Positions 34,663 to 43,580 of a stretch of DNA of 64,000 nucleotides are shown piece after piece. The translations under genes and the position numbers were made by a program. The stretch is taken from contig CAVQTE010000030.1 of NCBI GenBank assembly GCA_963716235.1, forward strand, positions 186,001 to 250,000, written 5' to 3'. The notes below the pieces were generated by a model. The model ran no database searches. It had not been told where the DNA came from and saw nothing but the letters and a program-made list of their open reading frames with translations. This DNA is from Sva-07 sp963716235. GTDB taxonomy: Bacteria; Actinomycetota; Acidimicrobiia; Acidimicrobiales; Ilumatobacteraceae. Every line of letters starts with the position of its first letter. Within the stretch, counting starts at the first letter, position 1.

Positions 34663-36282
34663 GACAGCGGGCTCGGCGATGGCGTCGGACCGGAGCTTCT
34701 TGTAGTCGAGTTTGCCGTTGGCGGCGCGTCCGATCGACGTCACTGCGACCACTCGCTTCGGCGCCTTGTAGGCGGCGAGCCGCGACTTGACGTGAGCGAT
34801 CAACGCCGCTTCATCGACCTCGTCGCCGGCGTGTGGTTCGACGAGTGCAGTGATCGCCTCGCCCCACTTGTCGTCGGGCACTCCGACCACGGCGGCGTCG
34901 GCGACCGACGGGTGCAGCTTCAAGCATTCCTCGACCTCTTCCGGATAGACCTTCTCGCCGCCGGTGTTGATGCACTGGCTGCCACGGCCGAGCAGGGTGA
35001 CCGTGCCGTCGGCCTCGACGGTGGCGTAGTCGCCGGGAATCGAGTACCGCTCGCCGTCGATGAGGACGAACGTCTGGGCCGACTTGGCCTCGTCCTTGTA
35101 GTACCCGATCGGCGTACGACCACGCAGCGCGACTCGGCCGAGTTCACCCGATCCGGGCGCCACGTCTCGTCCGTCGTCGGTGACGACCCGCGTCGTGGCG
35201 CCGAGCTCGAACTTGGCGGTCTCGCCGCTCGACTCCGACGTGGTGGTGTTGGTCGCCATCCCGATCGCCTCGCTGGAGCCCAACGAGTCGACCATGATCA
35301 GCCGCGGGTTGTGGCGCAGGAGACCCTCCTTGGACTCCTTCGACCACATCACGCCTGACGACACGATGACGCGGAGCGAAGAGATGTCCCAGCGATCCGG
35401 CTCGGCATCGAGCGCGCGCAGGATGGGCTTGGCGAAGGCGTCGCCGACGATCGAGGTGGAATTGATGCCGTGGTGCTGCACGTCGTCGAGGAACTCCTCG
35501 GCGCTGAAGTGGCGGCCCTCCATGGTGGTGATCGACCCGCCGATCATCAGGTTGCTGATCGCGTTGAACAGCCCGGTGCCGTGCATCAGCGGCGCCGCAG
35601 GCATGTTGCGCGGGCCCGGCTTGGCGATCCGGTCGGCGACGGCCTCGAGGTCCTGTTCGGGTGGCATGCGCTTCTTGTTGTTCGCGTCGAGCACCCCGAA
35701 CAGGTCGTCCTGGCGCCACATGACCCCCTTGGGCATACCCGTGGTGCCACCGGTGTAGAGCAGCAGGAGGTGATCGCCTGATCGGCCCCAGGGCGCGTGC
35801 ACGTTGTCATCGGTGCCGGCGCAGGCGGCGTCCTCGTACGGTGTGGCCCACTCGGGGCACGGGCCGGATCCGTCGTCGACCCACAGCCACAGGGTGACCT
35901 TGGGAACTCGATCGCGGACTGCATCGCATTGGCCGGTGAATGCGCCGTGGAACACGACCGCGGTGGCGTCGGCGTTGTCCCAGAGGTACACCAACTCGTC
36001 GGCGGCATAGCGGTAGTTGGTGTTGACGACGGCGAAGCCCGCCTTGAACGCGGCGAAGATCGACTCGAGGTACTCCGGGGAGTTGTAGAGGTACTGCGCG
36101 ATCTTGTCCTGCTCGGCCGAGCCGGGTCGCAGGAGCGCCGTGGCCACCCCGTTCGCACGTCGATTGAAGTCGGCCCACGTGTGGGTGCGGGCACCCTGCT
36201 GCTGTGCGAGCGCCTCGGGGATGCGCGTCGCCACGGTCTCCCACAGGTCAGCGAAGTTCCAGCCGGTCTCGGTCGTCGTCAC
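34660..36282 (-). CDS. Fatty-acid/acyl-CoA synthetase (AMP-forming)
   Basis: 540 residues from GTG 36282. P-loop-like motif LLLLYTGGTTGMPKGVMW, A4/A5 core in SSGVMWSKE and DSLGSSEAIG, the hinge IPGDYATVEADG, the Gly-rich GRGSQCINTGGEKVYPEEVEE and the C-terminal lysine in GKLDYKKL. It belongs to the ANL superfamily; length and motifs resemble mycobacterial FadD enzymes that activate steroid or fatty acids. It converts a carboxylate to acyl-CoA through an acyl-AMP. Cytosolic. Confidence 0.92.
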   Translation of the reverse strand: MTTTETGWNFADLWETVATRIPEALAQQQGARTHTWADFNRRANGVATALLRPGSAEQDKIAQYLYNSPEYLESIFAAFKAGFAVVNTNYRYAADELVYLWDNADATAVVFHGAFTGQCDAVRDRVPKVTLWLWVDDGSGPCPEWATPYEDAACAGTDDNVHAPWGRSGDHLLLLYTGGTTGMPKGVMWRQDDLFGVLDANNKKRMPPEQDLEAVADRIAKPGPRNMPAAPLMHGTGLFNAISNLMIGGSITTMEGRHFSAEEFLDDVQHHGINSTSIVGDAFAKPILRALDAEPDRWDISSLRVIVSSGVMWSKESKEGLLRHNPRLIMVDSLGSSEAIGMATNTTTSESSGETAKFELGATTRVVTDDGRDVAPGSGELGRVALRGRTPIGYYKDEAKSAQTFVLIDGERYSIPGDYATVEADGTVTLLGRGSQCINTGGEKVYPEEVEECLKLHPSVADAAVVGVPDDKWGEAITALVEPHAGDEVDEAALIAHVKSRLAAYKAPKRVVAVTSIGRAANGKLDYKKLRSDAIAEPAV

Positions 36283-36295
36283 CGGGCCGACGGTA
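36283..36295 (-). promoter_or_regulatory. Leaderless -10 box (TACCGT) of the acyl-CoA synthetase at 36282
   Basis: TACCGT at 36295-36290, 7 nt, then GTG at 36282. Confidence 0.55.
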
Positions 36296-36306
36296 GCGGT
36301 GAGTGG

Positions 36307-36337
36307 ATCAGTCGGCCGACTCAGTCGGCCGACTGAT
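36307..36337. terminator. Perfect 31-nt palindrome downstream of the LLM gene
   Basis: ATCAGTCGGCCGACT is followed by one base and its exact reverse complement. Each arm also contains the self-complementary AGTCGGCCGACT. Located after the stop of the minus-strand LLM gene (36361) and before the promoter of the next gene; probably an intrinsic-type stem without a T-run. Confidence 0.55.
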
Positions 36338-36360
36338 GCGGGAATGATCCGGGGGCCGGG

Positions 36361-37146
36361 TCAACCAGGCGGGCCCTGAAGCAGGCGATCGTAGGCGGCA
36401 GTCACGGGGGAGTGCTCGGCCATGGCGTCCCACATCGACTCGATCCACCACGTGGCGCCGGCATCCGCGTACGCAGCGGGGGAGTGCTCCGACATCGTGC
36501 CTTCGATGATGATGTCGTAGCCGTCGGCAACCGAGTCGCGCAGGGCGGCGACCTCGTCGAGATGTGGTTGGCGGACCGTTCCGGCGTCGAGTACCTGCGG
36601 GATGATCCCGTCCCAACGCATCGCCCGGGCGACCGACTTGTCGCGGCCCAGCGCAGCGACGCACCAGATCGGGACCCGCGGTTCCTGCACGACGTTGCCG
36701 ATCGTGGGGAACTCGGTTGCGGCCACCTGATAGTGGTTGCCGTCGTAGGTGAACGGTTGGCCGCCCCACAGCCCGCACACGATGTCGAGGCACTCGTCCA
36801 TCAGCTCCGCCCTCACGCGTCGGTCGCACTCCTCGCCGAACGTGTCGAACCCGGAGTCGATCGCACCCAACCCGACCGAGAGCGTGACCCTCCCGTTCGA
36901 CAGACGATCGACGGTGGCGACCTGGCTTGCCAGCTCCCACGGTCGCCGTCGTGACGGTGGGGTGAGCAGTGTGCCGAGCCGGATCTTCGAGGTGCGCACG
37001 GCGGCGAGCCCGAGCGAGATCCACGCGTCGACGCCCCACACCGGCTCCCACACGAACAACCCGTCCCAGCCCGCGCCCTCAGCCGCAGCAGCGAGATCAC
37101 CGACATCGTCGGCGTCGCCCCAGGGGACCACGAAGCCGAACTTCAC
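36361..37146 (-). CDS. LLM-class flavin/F420-dependent oxidoreductase
   Basis: 261 residues from GTG 37146. The luciferase-like TIM-barrel start is KFGFVVPWGDADDVGDLA, followed by GWDGLFVWEP, KIRLGTLLTPPSRRRPWELA and NGRVTLSVGLGAIDSGF. These are typical of the F420-dependent branch in actinobacteria, although FMN cannot be excluded. Substrate unknown. GTG 37146 is preferred because of the -10 box; the frame is open further upstream but that part is not conserved-looking. Confidence 0.88.
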   Translation of the reverse strand: MKFGFVVPWGDADDVGDLAAAAEGAGWDGLFVWEPVWGVDAWISLGLAAVRTSKIRLGTLLTPPSRRRPWELASQVATVDRLSNGRVTLSVGLGAIDSGFDTFGEECDRRVRAELMDECLDIVCGLWGGQPFTYDGNHYQVAATEFPTIGNVVQEPRVPIWCVAALGRDKSVARAMRWDGIIPQVLDAGTVRQPHLDEVAALRDSVADGYDIIIEGTMSEHSPAAYADAGATWWIESMWDAMAEHSPVTAAYDRLLQGPPG

Positions 37147-37159
37147 ACCCCCGACCGTA
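37147..37159 (-). promoter_or_regulatory. Leaderless -10 box (TACGGT) of the LLM gene at 37146
   Basis: TACGGT at 37159-37154, 7 nt, then GTG at 37146. It removes a 72-codon upstream extension. The rest of the 185-nt gap to 37332 shows no other feature. Confidence 0.6.
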
Positions 37160-37319
37160 GACCACCCGGCGAACTCGTGCTCGCCGAGTGCCCGCGCAGC
37201 GACGGTGCTCGGTTCACGGTCGAGTCCTTCGCCCGGTACCTGGTCCATGATCCGGTCCGTCACCTCTGGGACGTGAGACTCGCGCCAGTGTGATTCTGGC
37301 GACGCCGGGTCGACGCACG

Positions 37320-37331
37320 TACAGTCGTGAC
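37320..37331 (+). promoter_or_regulatory. Leaderless -10 box (TACAGT) of the flavoprotein gene at 37332
   Basis: TACAGT at 37320-37325, 6 nt, then ATG at 37332. Confidence 0.55.
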
Positions 37332-38468
37332 ATGGGGACTGCAACGATCGTCGAGGCGGCACGCGACCTCGCGGAGTTGGTCGAGGCGCATGCCGACGAT
37401 GGTGAACGGCTCCGTCGATTGCCGCTCGCCACCGTCAAGGCCCTTGCCGACGCCGGACTGATGCGGATGTGTGTGCCCCGGGTCTACGGGGGGCCTGAAG
37501 TGGATCCGGCAACGATGGTGGAGGCGATCGCCGCGGTCGCCCACGCCGACGGAGCGGCGGGCTGGTGCACGATGATCGCTTCGACGACGTCGTCGATGGC
37601 CTCGTTCCTGCCGGCCGACACGGCTCGCGAGATCTACGGTGACCCGACGTCGATCACCGGGGGCGTGTTCGCCCCGAACGGCAAGGGGGTGGCCACATCC
37701 GTCGACGGGGTCGACGGGGTCGCCGTGACCGGCCGCTGGGCGTGGGGGAGCGGCACCCAACACTGCCGATGGGTCCTCGGCGGCACCCTGTGTGACGACG
37801 GCACCTTCCGACTGTGCTGGTTCCCCCAGTCGGCTGTGTCGTTCCAGGACACGTGGCACACGACCGGTATGCGGGGGTCGGGGTCGCTCGACTACTCCGT
37901 GACCGACGGGTTCGTGCCGTTCGATCGAACGATGCAGCCGGGCGTGACCCGACCCGTCGTGACGACGCCGTTGTCGATGTTCCCGAACTTCACGTTGCTG
38001 GCCGCCGGGGTGTCGGCGGTGGGATTGGGCGTCGCTCGTCGTGCGCTCGACGAACTGGTCGACCTCGCCCAGGGCAAGAAGCCCCAGTACTCGTCGAAGA
38101 CGCTCGCACAGAGTGGCTTCACACAGGTCGAGGTGTCGCGCGCCGAGGGCAAGCTGCGCGCGGCGCGGGCGTTTCTGCTCGATGAACTGGGGTCCGCGTG
38201 GGAATCGGCGCTCGCCGGTCGTGACGTCTCGGTCGCCGCGCGTACGGGTATCCGCCTGGCGGCCACACATGCGGCGTCCGTGGGCGCCGAGGTGGCCGAT
38301 GCGGCATTCACGCTGGCCGGTGGAACCGCTGTCTACGACACGAGCCCGCTCGGGCGCTGTCTGCGCGATGCGCACATCGTCACCCAGCACATCCAGACCG
38401 CTCCGAAGCTGAACGAGACGATCGGCAAGCTGCTGCTGGGCGTCGACGTCGACACCTCCATGTTCTGA
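37332..38468 (+). CDS. Acyl-CoA dehydrogenase-fold flavin monooxygenase/hydroxylase
   Basis: 378 residues from ATG 37332. The fold is that of acyl-CoA dehydrogenases (N-terminal helices with GLMRMCVPRVYGGPEVDP, then the WAWGSGTQHCRWV middle domain and helical C-terminus). It lacks the usual SQVQ/GxGG tail and instead resembles HsaA/flavin-dependent hydroxylases (DszC/HpaB-like group), which use reduced flavin and O2. HsaA hydroxylates an aromatic steroid ring; the substrate here is not known. It starts a plus-strand run of redox genes. Confidence 0.8.
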   Translation: MGTATIVEAARDLAELVEAHADDGERLRRLPLATVKALADAGLMRMCVPRVYGGPEVDPATMVEAIAAVAHADGAAGWCTMIASTTSSMASFLPADTAREIYGDPTSITGGVFAPNGKGVATSVDGVDGVAVTGRWAWGSGTQHCRWVLGGTLCDDGTFRLCWFPQSAVSFQDTWHTTGMRGSGSLDYSVTDGFVPFDRTMQPGVTRPVVTTPLSMFPNFTLLAAGVSAVGLGVARRALDELVDLAQGKKPQYSSKTLAQSGFTQVEVSRAEGKLRAARAFLLDELGSAWESALAGRDVSVAARTGIRLAATHAASVGAEVADAAFTLAGGTAVYDTSPLGRCLRDAHIVTQHIQTAPKLNETIGKLLLGVDVDTSMF

Positions 38469-38491
38469 CCCACCCGCCCCACCCCAGACCG

Positions 38492-38539
38492 TTTGCGTTG
38501 CACTTCGGTGGGGACGGGCCAACGGAAATGCTACGCAAA
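38492..38539. repeat. 48-nt palindromic repeat, family 1, copy B
   Basis: Arms TTTGCGT (38492-38498) and ACGCAAA (38533-38539), with a central GGG...CCA core as in the copies at 7120 and 61797. Located between the flavoprotein stop and the nitroreductase promoter. Confidence 0.8.
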
Positions 38540-38564
38540 CAGTCCTGGGGTCGGGGCTCGGGAG

Positions 38565-38576
38565 TACGGTCGGCGG
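38565..38576 (+). promoter_or_regulatory. Leaderless -10 box (TACGGT) of the nitroreductase gene
   Basis: TACGGT at 38565-38570, 6 nt, then ATG at 38577. Confidence 0.6.
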
Positions 38577-39242
38577 ATGGATGCAATCGAGGCGATCATG
38601 ACCACGCGGGCGATCCGTCGGTTCAGCGACGAGCCCGTCACCGACGACGAGATCGGCATCTGTCTGCGGGCCGCCCAGCAGGCGCCGAGCGGGGGCAACG
38701 TGCAACCGCAGCAGTACGTGGTCGTGACGGACGCGGAACGCAAGGCCGAGGTTGCCCGCTGGTACCGACAGTCGTTCGACCGATACGAGAAATCGTTGCC
38801 CGACGCCAGCGCATTCCGCGATGAGGACGCGGCCGAGTCGTGGCGCAAGACCCGAGCCGCCAGCCGTCATCTCGCCGATCACGTGCAGGAGGCACCGGCG
38901 ATCGTCTTCTTCCTGCAACCGATCATTCCCTGGACGCCGTCCGACGACGAGGGTCCCATGGACATCGGACGGCTGGATGGGAGCGTGTATCCCGCGGTCC
39001 AGAACTTCTGTGTGGCGGCACGGGCCCTCGGGATCGGCACGTCGCTCACCACGGTCATCAGGATCAACGCCGCCGAGACCCTCGCCGCACTCGGCGTGCC
39101 GGCCAACGACGACGGGTCGCCCCGCTACGAGATCGCCGCCTGCATCCCGATGGGCCGACCCGCCGGCAACTTCGGCATCGCGCCGCGTAAACCGGCGAGC
39201 GCGGTCACGCACTGGAACACCTTCGGCAACCGTCGCCGCTGA
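38577..39242 (+). CDS. Nitroreductase-family FMN oxidoreductase
   Basis: 221 residues from ATG 38577. N-terminal signature MTTRAIRRFSDEPVTDDEI gives the FMN phosphate contacts, AAQQAPSGGNVQPQQYVVV the flavin-binding loop, and the C-terminal IPMGRPAGNFG closes the fold. The family reduces nitro groups, quinones or enones, and some members act as dehalogenases or flavin-modifying enzymes. Located between the hydroxylase-like flavoprotein and a P450, so it may reduce a pathway intermediate. Confidence 0.9.
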   Translation: MDAIEAIMTTRAIRRFSDEPVTDDEIGICLRAAQQAPSGGNVQPQQYVVVTDAERKAEVARWYRQSFDRYEKSLPDASAFRDEDAAESWRKTRAASRHLADHVQEAPAIVFFLQPIIPWTPSDDEGPMDIGRLDGSVYPAVQNFCVAARALGIGTSLTTVIRINAAETLAALGVPANDDGSPRYEIAACIPMGRPAGNFGIAPRKPASAVTHWNTFGNRRR

Positions 39243-39279
39243 CCCCACCAACCCACGACCGGTCTGCGACGATGACGAG

Positions 39280-40479
39280 ATGACCGCCACGGAATCCGAT
39301 CGCCTCGTCGCCGACCTGCTCGACCCCGAGCTCTACCGGCGCAACCCTCACGACGTGTGGACCTGGATGCGGACGAACGAGCCGGTGTATCGCGACGATC
39401 GCAACGGGCTGTGGGGAATCACACGGCACGCCGACGTGATGGACGTCGAGCGACGGTCCACCGTCTTCGTGTCGGGCCTCGGCTACCGGGCACTCTGGTC
39501 GCCGACCGAGGTCAACATGATCGCGCAGGACGATCCGCGCCACCGCCAGCAACGGATGCTGGTGCAACCCATGTTGACGGGCAAGTCCGTGGGTGAGCGT
39601 CAGGCGGAGATTGCGGCGCTCGCGACCGAACTGATCGACGCCGCGGTCTCGAACGGCGACTCGATGGAGGTCGTCGGTGCACTGGCCGGCCAGCTTCCCG
39701 CCCGGCTCACTGCACGGCTGCTGGGCTTTCCCGAGCGGTACTGGCCCGAGCTCAAGTCGTGGTCCGAGCGCCTCATGCGCACCGACATGCGCGACCGTGA
39801 CGGCCGGATCTTCACCGAGTTCATGGCAGCGAACATGGAGTTCGTCGCAGTGCTCGGTGAGGTCGCAGGCGACAAGTACGCCAACCCGACCGACGACCTC
39901 ATCAGTACATGGGTGCACTCGACGATCGACGGCGAGCCGCTCTCGCCCGAGAACATCGTGCACGAGGTCGGCTTGTTCATCGCCGGTGGTGCGGAAACCA
40001 CTCGAACGGCGATCGCTCACGGCCTTCGAGCATTCGTCGACCATCCCGACCAATGGGATGCACTGGCGAACGACCCCGCGCTCGTGCCCGCCGCGGTCGA
40101 AGAGGTGTTGCGCTGGGTGACGCCGCTGAACAACATGTTCAGGCGGGCGATCTCCGACGACGTGGTCGGCGGCCAGGAGATCCGCGCCGGTGATCGGCTC
40201 GTGTTGCTGTATCCGTCGGCGAACCGTGATGAAGCGGTCTTCGAGGATCCGTTCTCGTTCGACATACGGCGCGATCCGAACCCGCACGTTGCGTTCGGGT
40301 TCGGTACCCATCTGTGCGTTGGCACGCACGTCGCTCGTGCGACGCTCGCCGCCGTGTTCGGCCAGATGAGCCGGAGGGTGACCGACCTGCGGGTCCTCGA
40401 CGAGCCCGACGTCGAGGCCAACATCTTCGCTCGCGCTGTCACGTCGTTCGGACTCGGTTGGTCACGGCGCGCCGATTGA
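39280..40479 (+). CDS. Cytochrome P450
   Basis: 399 residues from ATG 39280. Helix-I motif AGGAETTRTAIAHG, the ExxR pair in EEVLRWV, and the heme loop FGFGTHLCVGTHVA with the cysteine ligand. The size and sequence fit bacterial class I soluble P450s that take electrons from a ferredoxin; no ferredoxin gene is adjacent. Neighbours suggest a terpenoid or steroid-like substrate, but none is shown. No clear leaderless box here; it lies 37 bp after the nitroreductase stop and may be co-transcribed. Confidence 0.94.
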   Translation: MTATESDRLVADLLDPELYRRNPHDVWTWMRTNEPVYRDDRNGLWGITRHADVMDVERRSTVFVSGLGYRALWSPTEVNMIAQDDPRHRQQRMLVQPMLTGKSVGERQAEIAALATELIDAAVSNGDSMEVVGALAGQLPARLTARLLGFPERYWPELKSWSERLMRTDMRDRDGRIFTEFMAANMEFVAVLGEVAGDKYANPTDDLISTWVHSTIDGEPLSPENIVHEVGLFIAGGAETTRTAIAHGLRAFVDHPDQWDALANDPALVPAAVEEVLRWVTPLNNMFRRAISDDVVGGQEIRAGDRLVLLYPSANRDEAVFEDPFSFDIRRDPNPHVAFGFGTHLCVGTHVARATLAAVFGQMSRRVTDLRVLDEPDVEANIFARAVTSFGLGWSRRAD

Positions 40480-40518
40480 CGACCTCGGTCGGATGGATCC
40501 GGCGTGACGACCGGTGGC

Positions 40519-40532
40519 TACGGTTCTGCGCC
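40519..40532 (+). promoter_or_regulatory. Leaderless -10 box (TACGGT) of the acyl-CoA synthetase at 40533
   Basis: TACGGT at 40519-40524, 8 nt, then ATG at 40533 (a second ATG at 40551 is also in frame). Confidence 0.5.
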
Positions 40533-42119
40533 ATGGGGAACGACAACGTCATGGGGAACGACATCACCAGCATTGCCGGCATCCTGCGCGCGCACGGCAC
40601 GGGTCGCGCCGACCACGTTGCACTCGTCCAAGACGCCCGCCGTCTCACCTGGGCTGATCTGCACGCTCGCTCGGCACAGGTCGCTCAGGGGCTCGCCGCC
40701 GTCGGCGTCGCGTCGCAGGATCGGGTCGCCTTCCTCGACAAGAACGGCATCGAACATTTCGAGGTGTTCTTCGGCGCGTCGCTCCTCAACGCGGTGTGCG
40801 TCGACGTCAACTGGCGTCTCGCTGCCCCCGAGATCGAATACATCGTCAACGATGCGCAGGCCAAGGTGCTGGTCGTCGGGCCCGACTTCGTCAGCGTCCT
40901 CGATGCCATCGCTGCGAACCTGACAACGGTGATGCGGATCCTGGTCATCGGTGGCCACGAGGGCTACGAGTCGTACGAGGACTGGGTGGCGTCGTTCCCG
41001 GCCGACGATCCGGGAGCCGGATCGGACAGCGGCGACGTCGCGTTCCAGTTGTACTCGTCCGGCACGACAGGGCGTCCGAAGGGCGTCATGCTCAGCAACG
41101 ACAACTTCTTCAGCCTGCTCCCGCTGGCGAAGGAGATGTGGGAGCTGACGCACGATTCGGTGAACCTCATCGCGATGCCGCTGTTCCACATCGGTGGTGG
41201 CGGTTGGGCCGTGGCGGGGATGTACGAGGGGTGCACGTCGGTGATCTTCCGCGAGCTCGATCCGGCGGCGTTGATCCGCACGATCGAGGAGGAGCGCATC
41301 ACCCATGCCTTCCTGGTGCCGGCGGTGCTGCAGTTCATGCTCATGGTGCCCGGCGTGGCCGACGCCGACTACTCGAGCCTGCGGGTGCTCGTCTACGGCG
41401 CGTCACCCATCAGCGAGGACGTGCTGGCTCGTTGCGTCGAGATGTTCGCCCCGTGCAAGTTCTGGCAGGCGTACGGGCTGACGGAGACGACCGGCGCAGT
41501 GGTGAACCTGCCGCCCGGCGATCATGATCCGAACGGCCCGAACCGTCACCGGCTCCGCTCGTGTGGCCTCCCCGGGCCGGGAGTGGAGCTGCGGATCGTC
41601 GGTGACGATGACCGTGAGTGTGACGTCGGCGAGGTCGGCGAGATCTGGATCAGGTCACCGCAGGTGATGATCGGCTACTGGAACCAGCCGGAGGAGACCA
41701 CCAAGTCGGTGACGCCGGACGGCTGGTTCAAGTCGGGCGACGCCGGCTACCTCGATGCCGATGGCTACCTCTACATCCACGACCGGGTGAAGGACATGAT
41801 CGTGTCCGGTGGTGAGAACGTGTATCCCGCCGAGGTCGAGAACGTGCTCATGGGGCACCCGGACATCGCCGACGTGGCCGTGATCGGTGTGCCGCACGAG
41901 AAGTGGGGCGAGACCGCCAAGGCGATCGTCGTGAGGTCTCCCGACTCCGAGGTGACGGAGGCGGAGATCATCGCCTATGCCAAGCAACGCCTGGCCACGT
42001 TCAAGTGCCCGACATCGGTCGACTGGACCGACGTGTTGCCGCGCAACCCGAGCGGCAAAGTGCTCAAGAAGGACTTGCGCGAACCCTTCTGGGAGGGTCA
42101 CGACCGTAGGGTTGGCTGA
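40533..42119 (+). CDS. Acyl-CoA synthetase (AMP-forming)
   Basis: About 528 residues. QLYSSGTTGRPKGVMLSN is the ATP-binding motif, followed by LVPAVLQFML, VYGASPISEDVLARC, QAYGLTETTGAVV, the SGDAGYLDADGYLYIHDR hinge and the C-terminal NPSGKVLKKDLR with the catalytic lysine. Similar to fatty-acid and cholate/steroid-acid CoA ligases. It precedes the carotenoid oxygenase gene with a 42-nt spacer, so it could activate an apocarotenoid acid made by that enzyme; this is inferred from context only. Confidence 0.92.
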   Translation: MGNDNVMGNDITSIAGILRAHGTGRADHVALVQDARRLTWADLHARSAQVAQGLAAVGVASQDRVAFLDKNGIEHFEVFFGASLLNAVCVDVNWRLAAPEIEYIVNDAQAKVLVVGPDFVSVLDAIAANLTTVMRILVIGGHEGYESYEDWVASFPADDPGAGSDSGDVAFQLYSSGTTGRPKGVMLSNDNFFSLLPLAKEMWELTHDSVNLIAMPLFHIGGGGWAVAGMYEGCTSVIFRELDPAALIRTIEEERITHAFLVPAVLQFMLMVPGVADADYSSLRVLVYGASPISEDVLARCVEMFAPCKFWQAYGLTETTGAVVNLPPGDHDPNGPNRHRLRSCGLPGPGVELRIVGDDDRECDVGEVGEIWIRSPQVMIGYWNQPEETTKSVTPDGWFKSGDAGYLDADGYLYIHDRVKDMIVSGGENVYPAEVENVLMGHPDIADVAVIGVPHEKWGETAKAIVVRSPDSEVTEAEIIAYAKQRLATFKCPTSVDWTDVLPRNPSGKVLKKDLREPFWEGHDRRVG

Positions 42120-42124
42120 CGACA

Positions 42125-42148
42125 ACAATGACAATGACAATGACAATG
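42125..42148 (+). repeat. Four tandem ACAATG hexamers upstream of the carotenoid oxygenase RBS
   Basis: ACAATG repeats exactly four times at 42125-42148, an A-rich island in GC-rich DNA, immediately before the RBS GGAGG (42150-42154). Each unit carries an ATG; together they open a 13-codon mini-ORF from 42128 to the TGA at 42167-42169, overlapping the real start out of frame. Confidence 0.75.
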
Positions 42149-42161
42149 CGGAGGTTGACCG

Positions 42162-43550
42162 ATGACTGATCTCGACACGTGGCAGACGCCGTTCCTGCAA
42201 GGGCTCATGGCGCCGGTGACCGAAGAACGCGACGACGTCGACCTCGAGGTGGTCGGCGAGATCCCCGCCGGCCTGCAGGGCATGTTCGTGCGCACCGGGC
42301 CGAACCAGCAGTTCGCTCCGCTGGGTGCATACCACCCGTTCGACGGCGACGGCATGTTGCATGCGGTGTACCTGGAGAACGGCACGGCCCGCTACCGCAA
42401 CCGGTGGGTCGAGTCGAAGGGCCTGTTGGCCGAACGCGAGCGAGGCCACGCCCTGTACGGCGGCATGGGAACCTTCCATCTCACCGACGCCGCGGTCGCC
42501 GCCGAAGTGGGCATGATGAAGAACACGGCGAACACCGCCACGGTGCGCCATGCAGGCCACCTCTTCTCCATCCTCGAGTCCGGGCCGCCGACCGAGTTCG
42601 ACCACGACCTGAACACTCTCGGTGAATACGACTTCGACGGCCGTCTGCAGGGGCCGATGACCGCCCATCCCAAGGTCGATCCCGTCAGCGGTGAGATGTT
42701 GTTCTTCGGCTACAGCCCGATGGCGCCCTACCTCCGCTACAGCGAGGTCAACGCTGCCGGTGAGCTCGTCCACAGCACCGAGATCGACATCCCGGCGCCC
42801 GTCATGATGCACGACTTCATGATCACCGAGAACTACGCGATCTTTCTCGACGCACCGTCGGTGTTCGATCTCGAGGCGATCATGACGGGTGGCGACCCCC
42901 TCACTTGGAAGCCCGAGAACGGCACCCGGATCGGGATCATCCCGCGAGGTGGGTCCAACGCCGACGTCCGATGGTTCGAGGTCGACAATGGCTACGTCGT
43001 CCACTTCTTCAATGCCTGGGAGTCCGGCAACACGATCGAGATCCGTGCGCCGCGAATGGAGGACATGCCGGGCGGATTCAGTTACAAGAACCCAGGGGCT
43101 GCCCGCGAGCCGATGCCGTGGCGCTGGGTGATCGATCTTGCGACCGGAAAGGTCACCGAGGGACAGACAGACGACCTCGCCGGCGAGTTCCCTCGCGTCA
43201 ACGAACACCTCACCGGCCGGCAGACCCGCTACGGCTACGCCTGCCCGCAGCGCACCTGGGACTTCGAGTTCGACTTCGAAGGGGTACTCAAGTACGACTT
43301 CGAAACCGGAACGTCGCAGGGCCACTACTACGGTGACACCGAAGTCAGCGGTGAGCACGTGTTCGCCGCCGATCCGGCCGGTACCGCCGAGGACGATGGG
43401 TGGTTGATGAGCTTCGTCAGCGACAAAGCGACCGAGCAATCCGAACTCGTGATCCTCGACGCCCGCGATGTCACGGCCGAGCCGGTGGCTCGTATCAAGA
43501 TGGCGGCCCGCGTGCCGATCGGATTTCACGCCAACTGGTTCGCCGACTGA
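42162..43550 (+). CDS. Carotenoid oxygenase (RPE65/CCD family)
   Basis: 462 residues from ATG 42162 with RBS GGAGG 7 nt upstream. The four iron-binding histidines appear in the expected places: MTAHPKVDP, MMHDFMIT, VVHFFNAWE and GFHANWF. FDGDGMLHAVY and FVRTGPNQQF are also conserved, the latter close to the N-terminus. It cleaves a double bond of a carotenoid, retinoid, stilbene or lignin-derived substrate with O2 through a non-heme Fe(II). Downstream of an acyl-CoA synthetase and a P450 in one direction, consistent with apocarotenoid or phenylpropanoid breakdown. Confidence 0.92.
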   Translation: MTDLDTWQTPFLQGLMAPVTEERDDVDLEVVGEIPAGLQGMFVRTGPNQQFAPLGAYHPFDGDGMLHAVYLENGTARYRNRWVESKGLLAERERGHALYGGMGTFHLTDAAVAAEVGMMKNTANTATVRHAGHLFSILESGPPTEFDHDLNTLGEYDFDGRLQGPMTAHPKVDPVSGEMLFFGYSPMAPYLRYSEVNAAGELVHSTEIDIPAPVMMHDFMITENYAIFLDAPSVFDLEAIMTGGDPLTWKPENGTRIGIIPRGGSNADVRWFEVDNGYVVHFFNAWESGNTIEIRAPRMEDMPGGFSYKNPGAAREPMPWRWVIDLATGKVTEGQTDDLAGEFPRVNEHLTGRQTRYGYACPQRTWDFEFDFEGVLKYDFETGTSQGHYYGDTEVSGEHVFAADPAGTAEDDGWLMSFVSDKATEQSELVILDARDVTAEPVARIKMAARVPIGFHANWFAD

Positions 43551-43580
43551 CGTCGAACCACGGCCACCCGCTCCACCCCG

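Noticed and set aside
37260..39290. 676-residue minus-strand open frame across the flavoprotein and nitroreductase genes
   Set aside because: It covers the 48-nt repeat and two well-supported plus-strand genes; the sequence is Arg/His/Asp-rich with no domain.
39205..40329. Antisense frame opposite the P450 gene
   Set aside because: Shadow of the P450; no motif and no promoter or RBS support.
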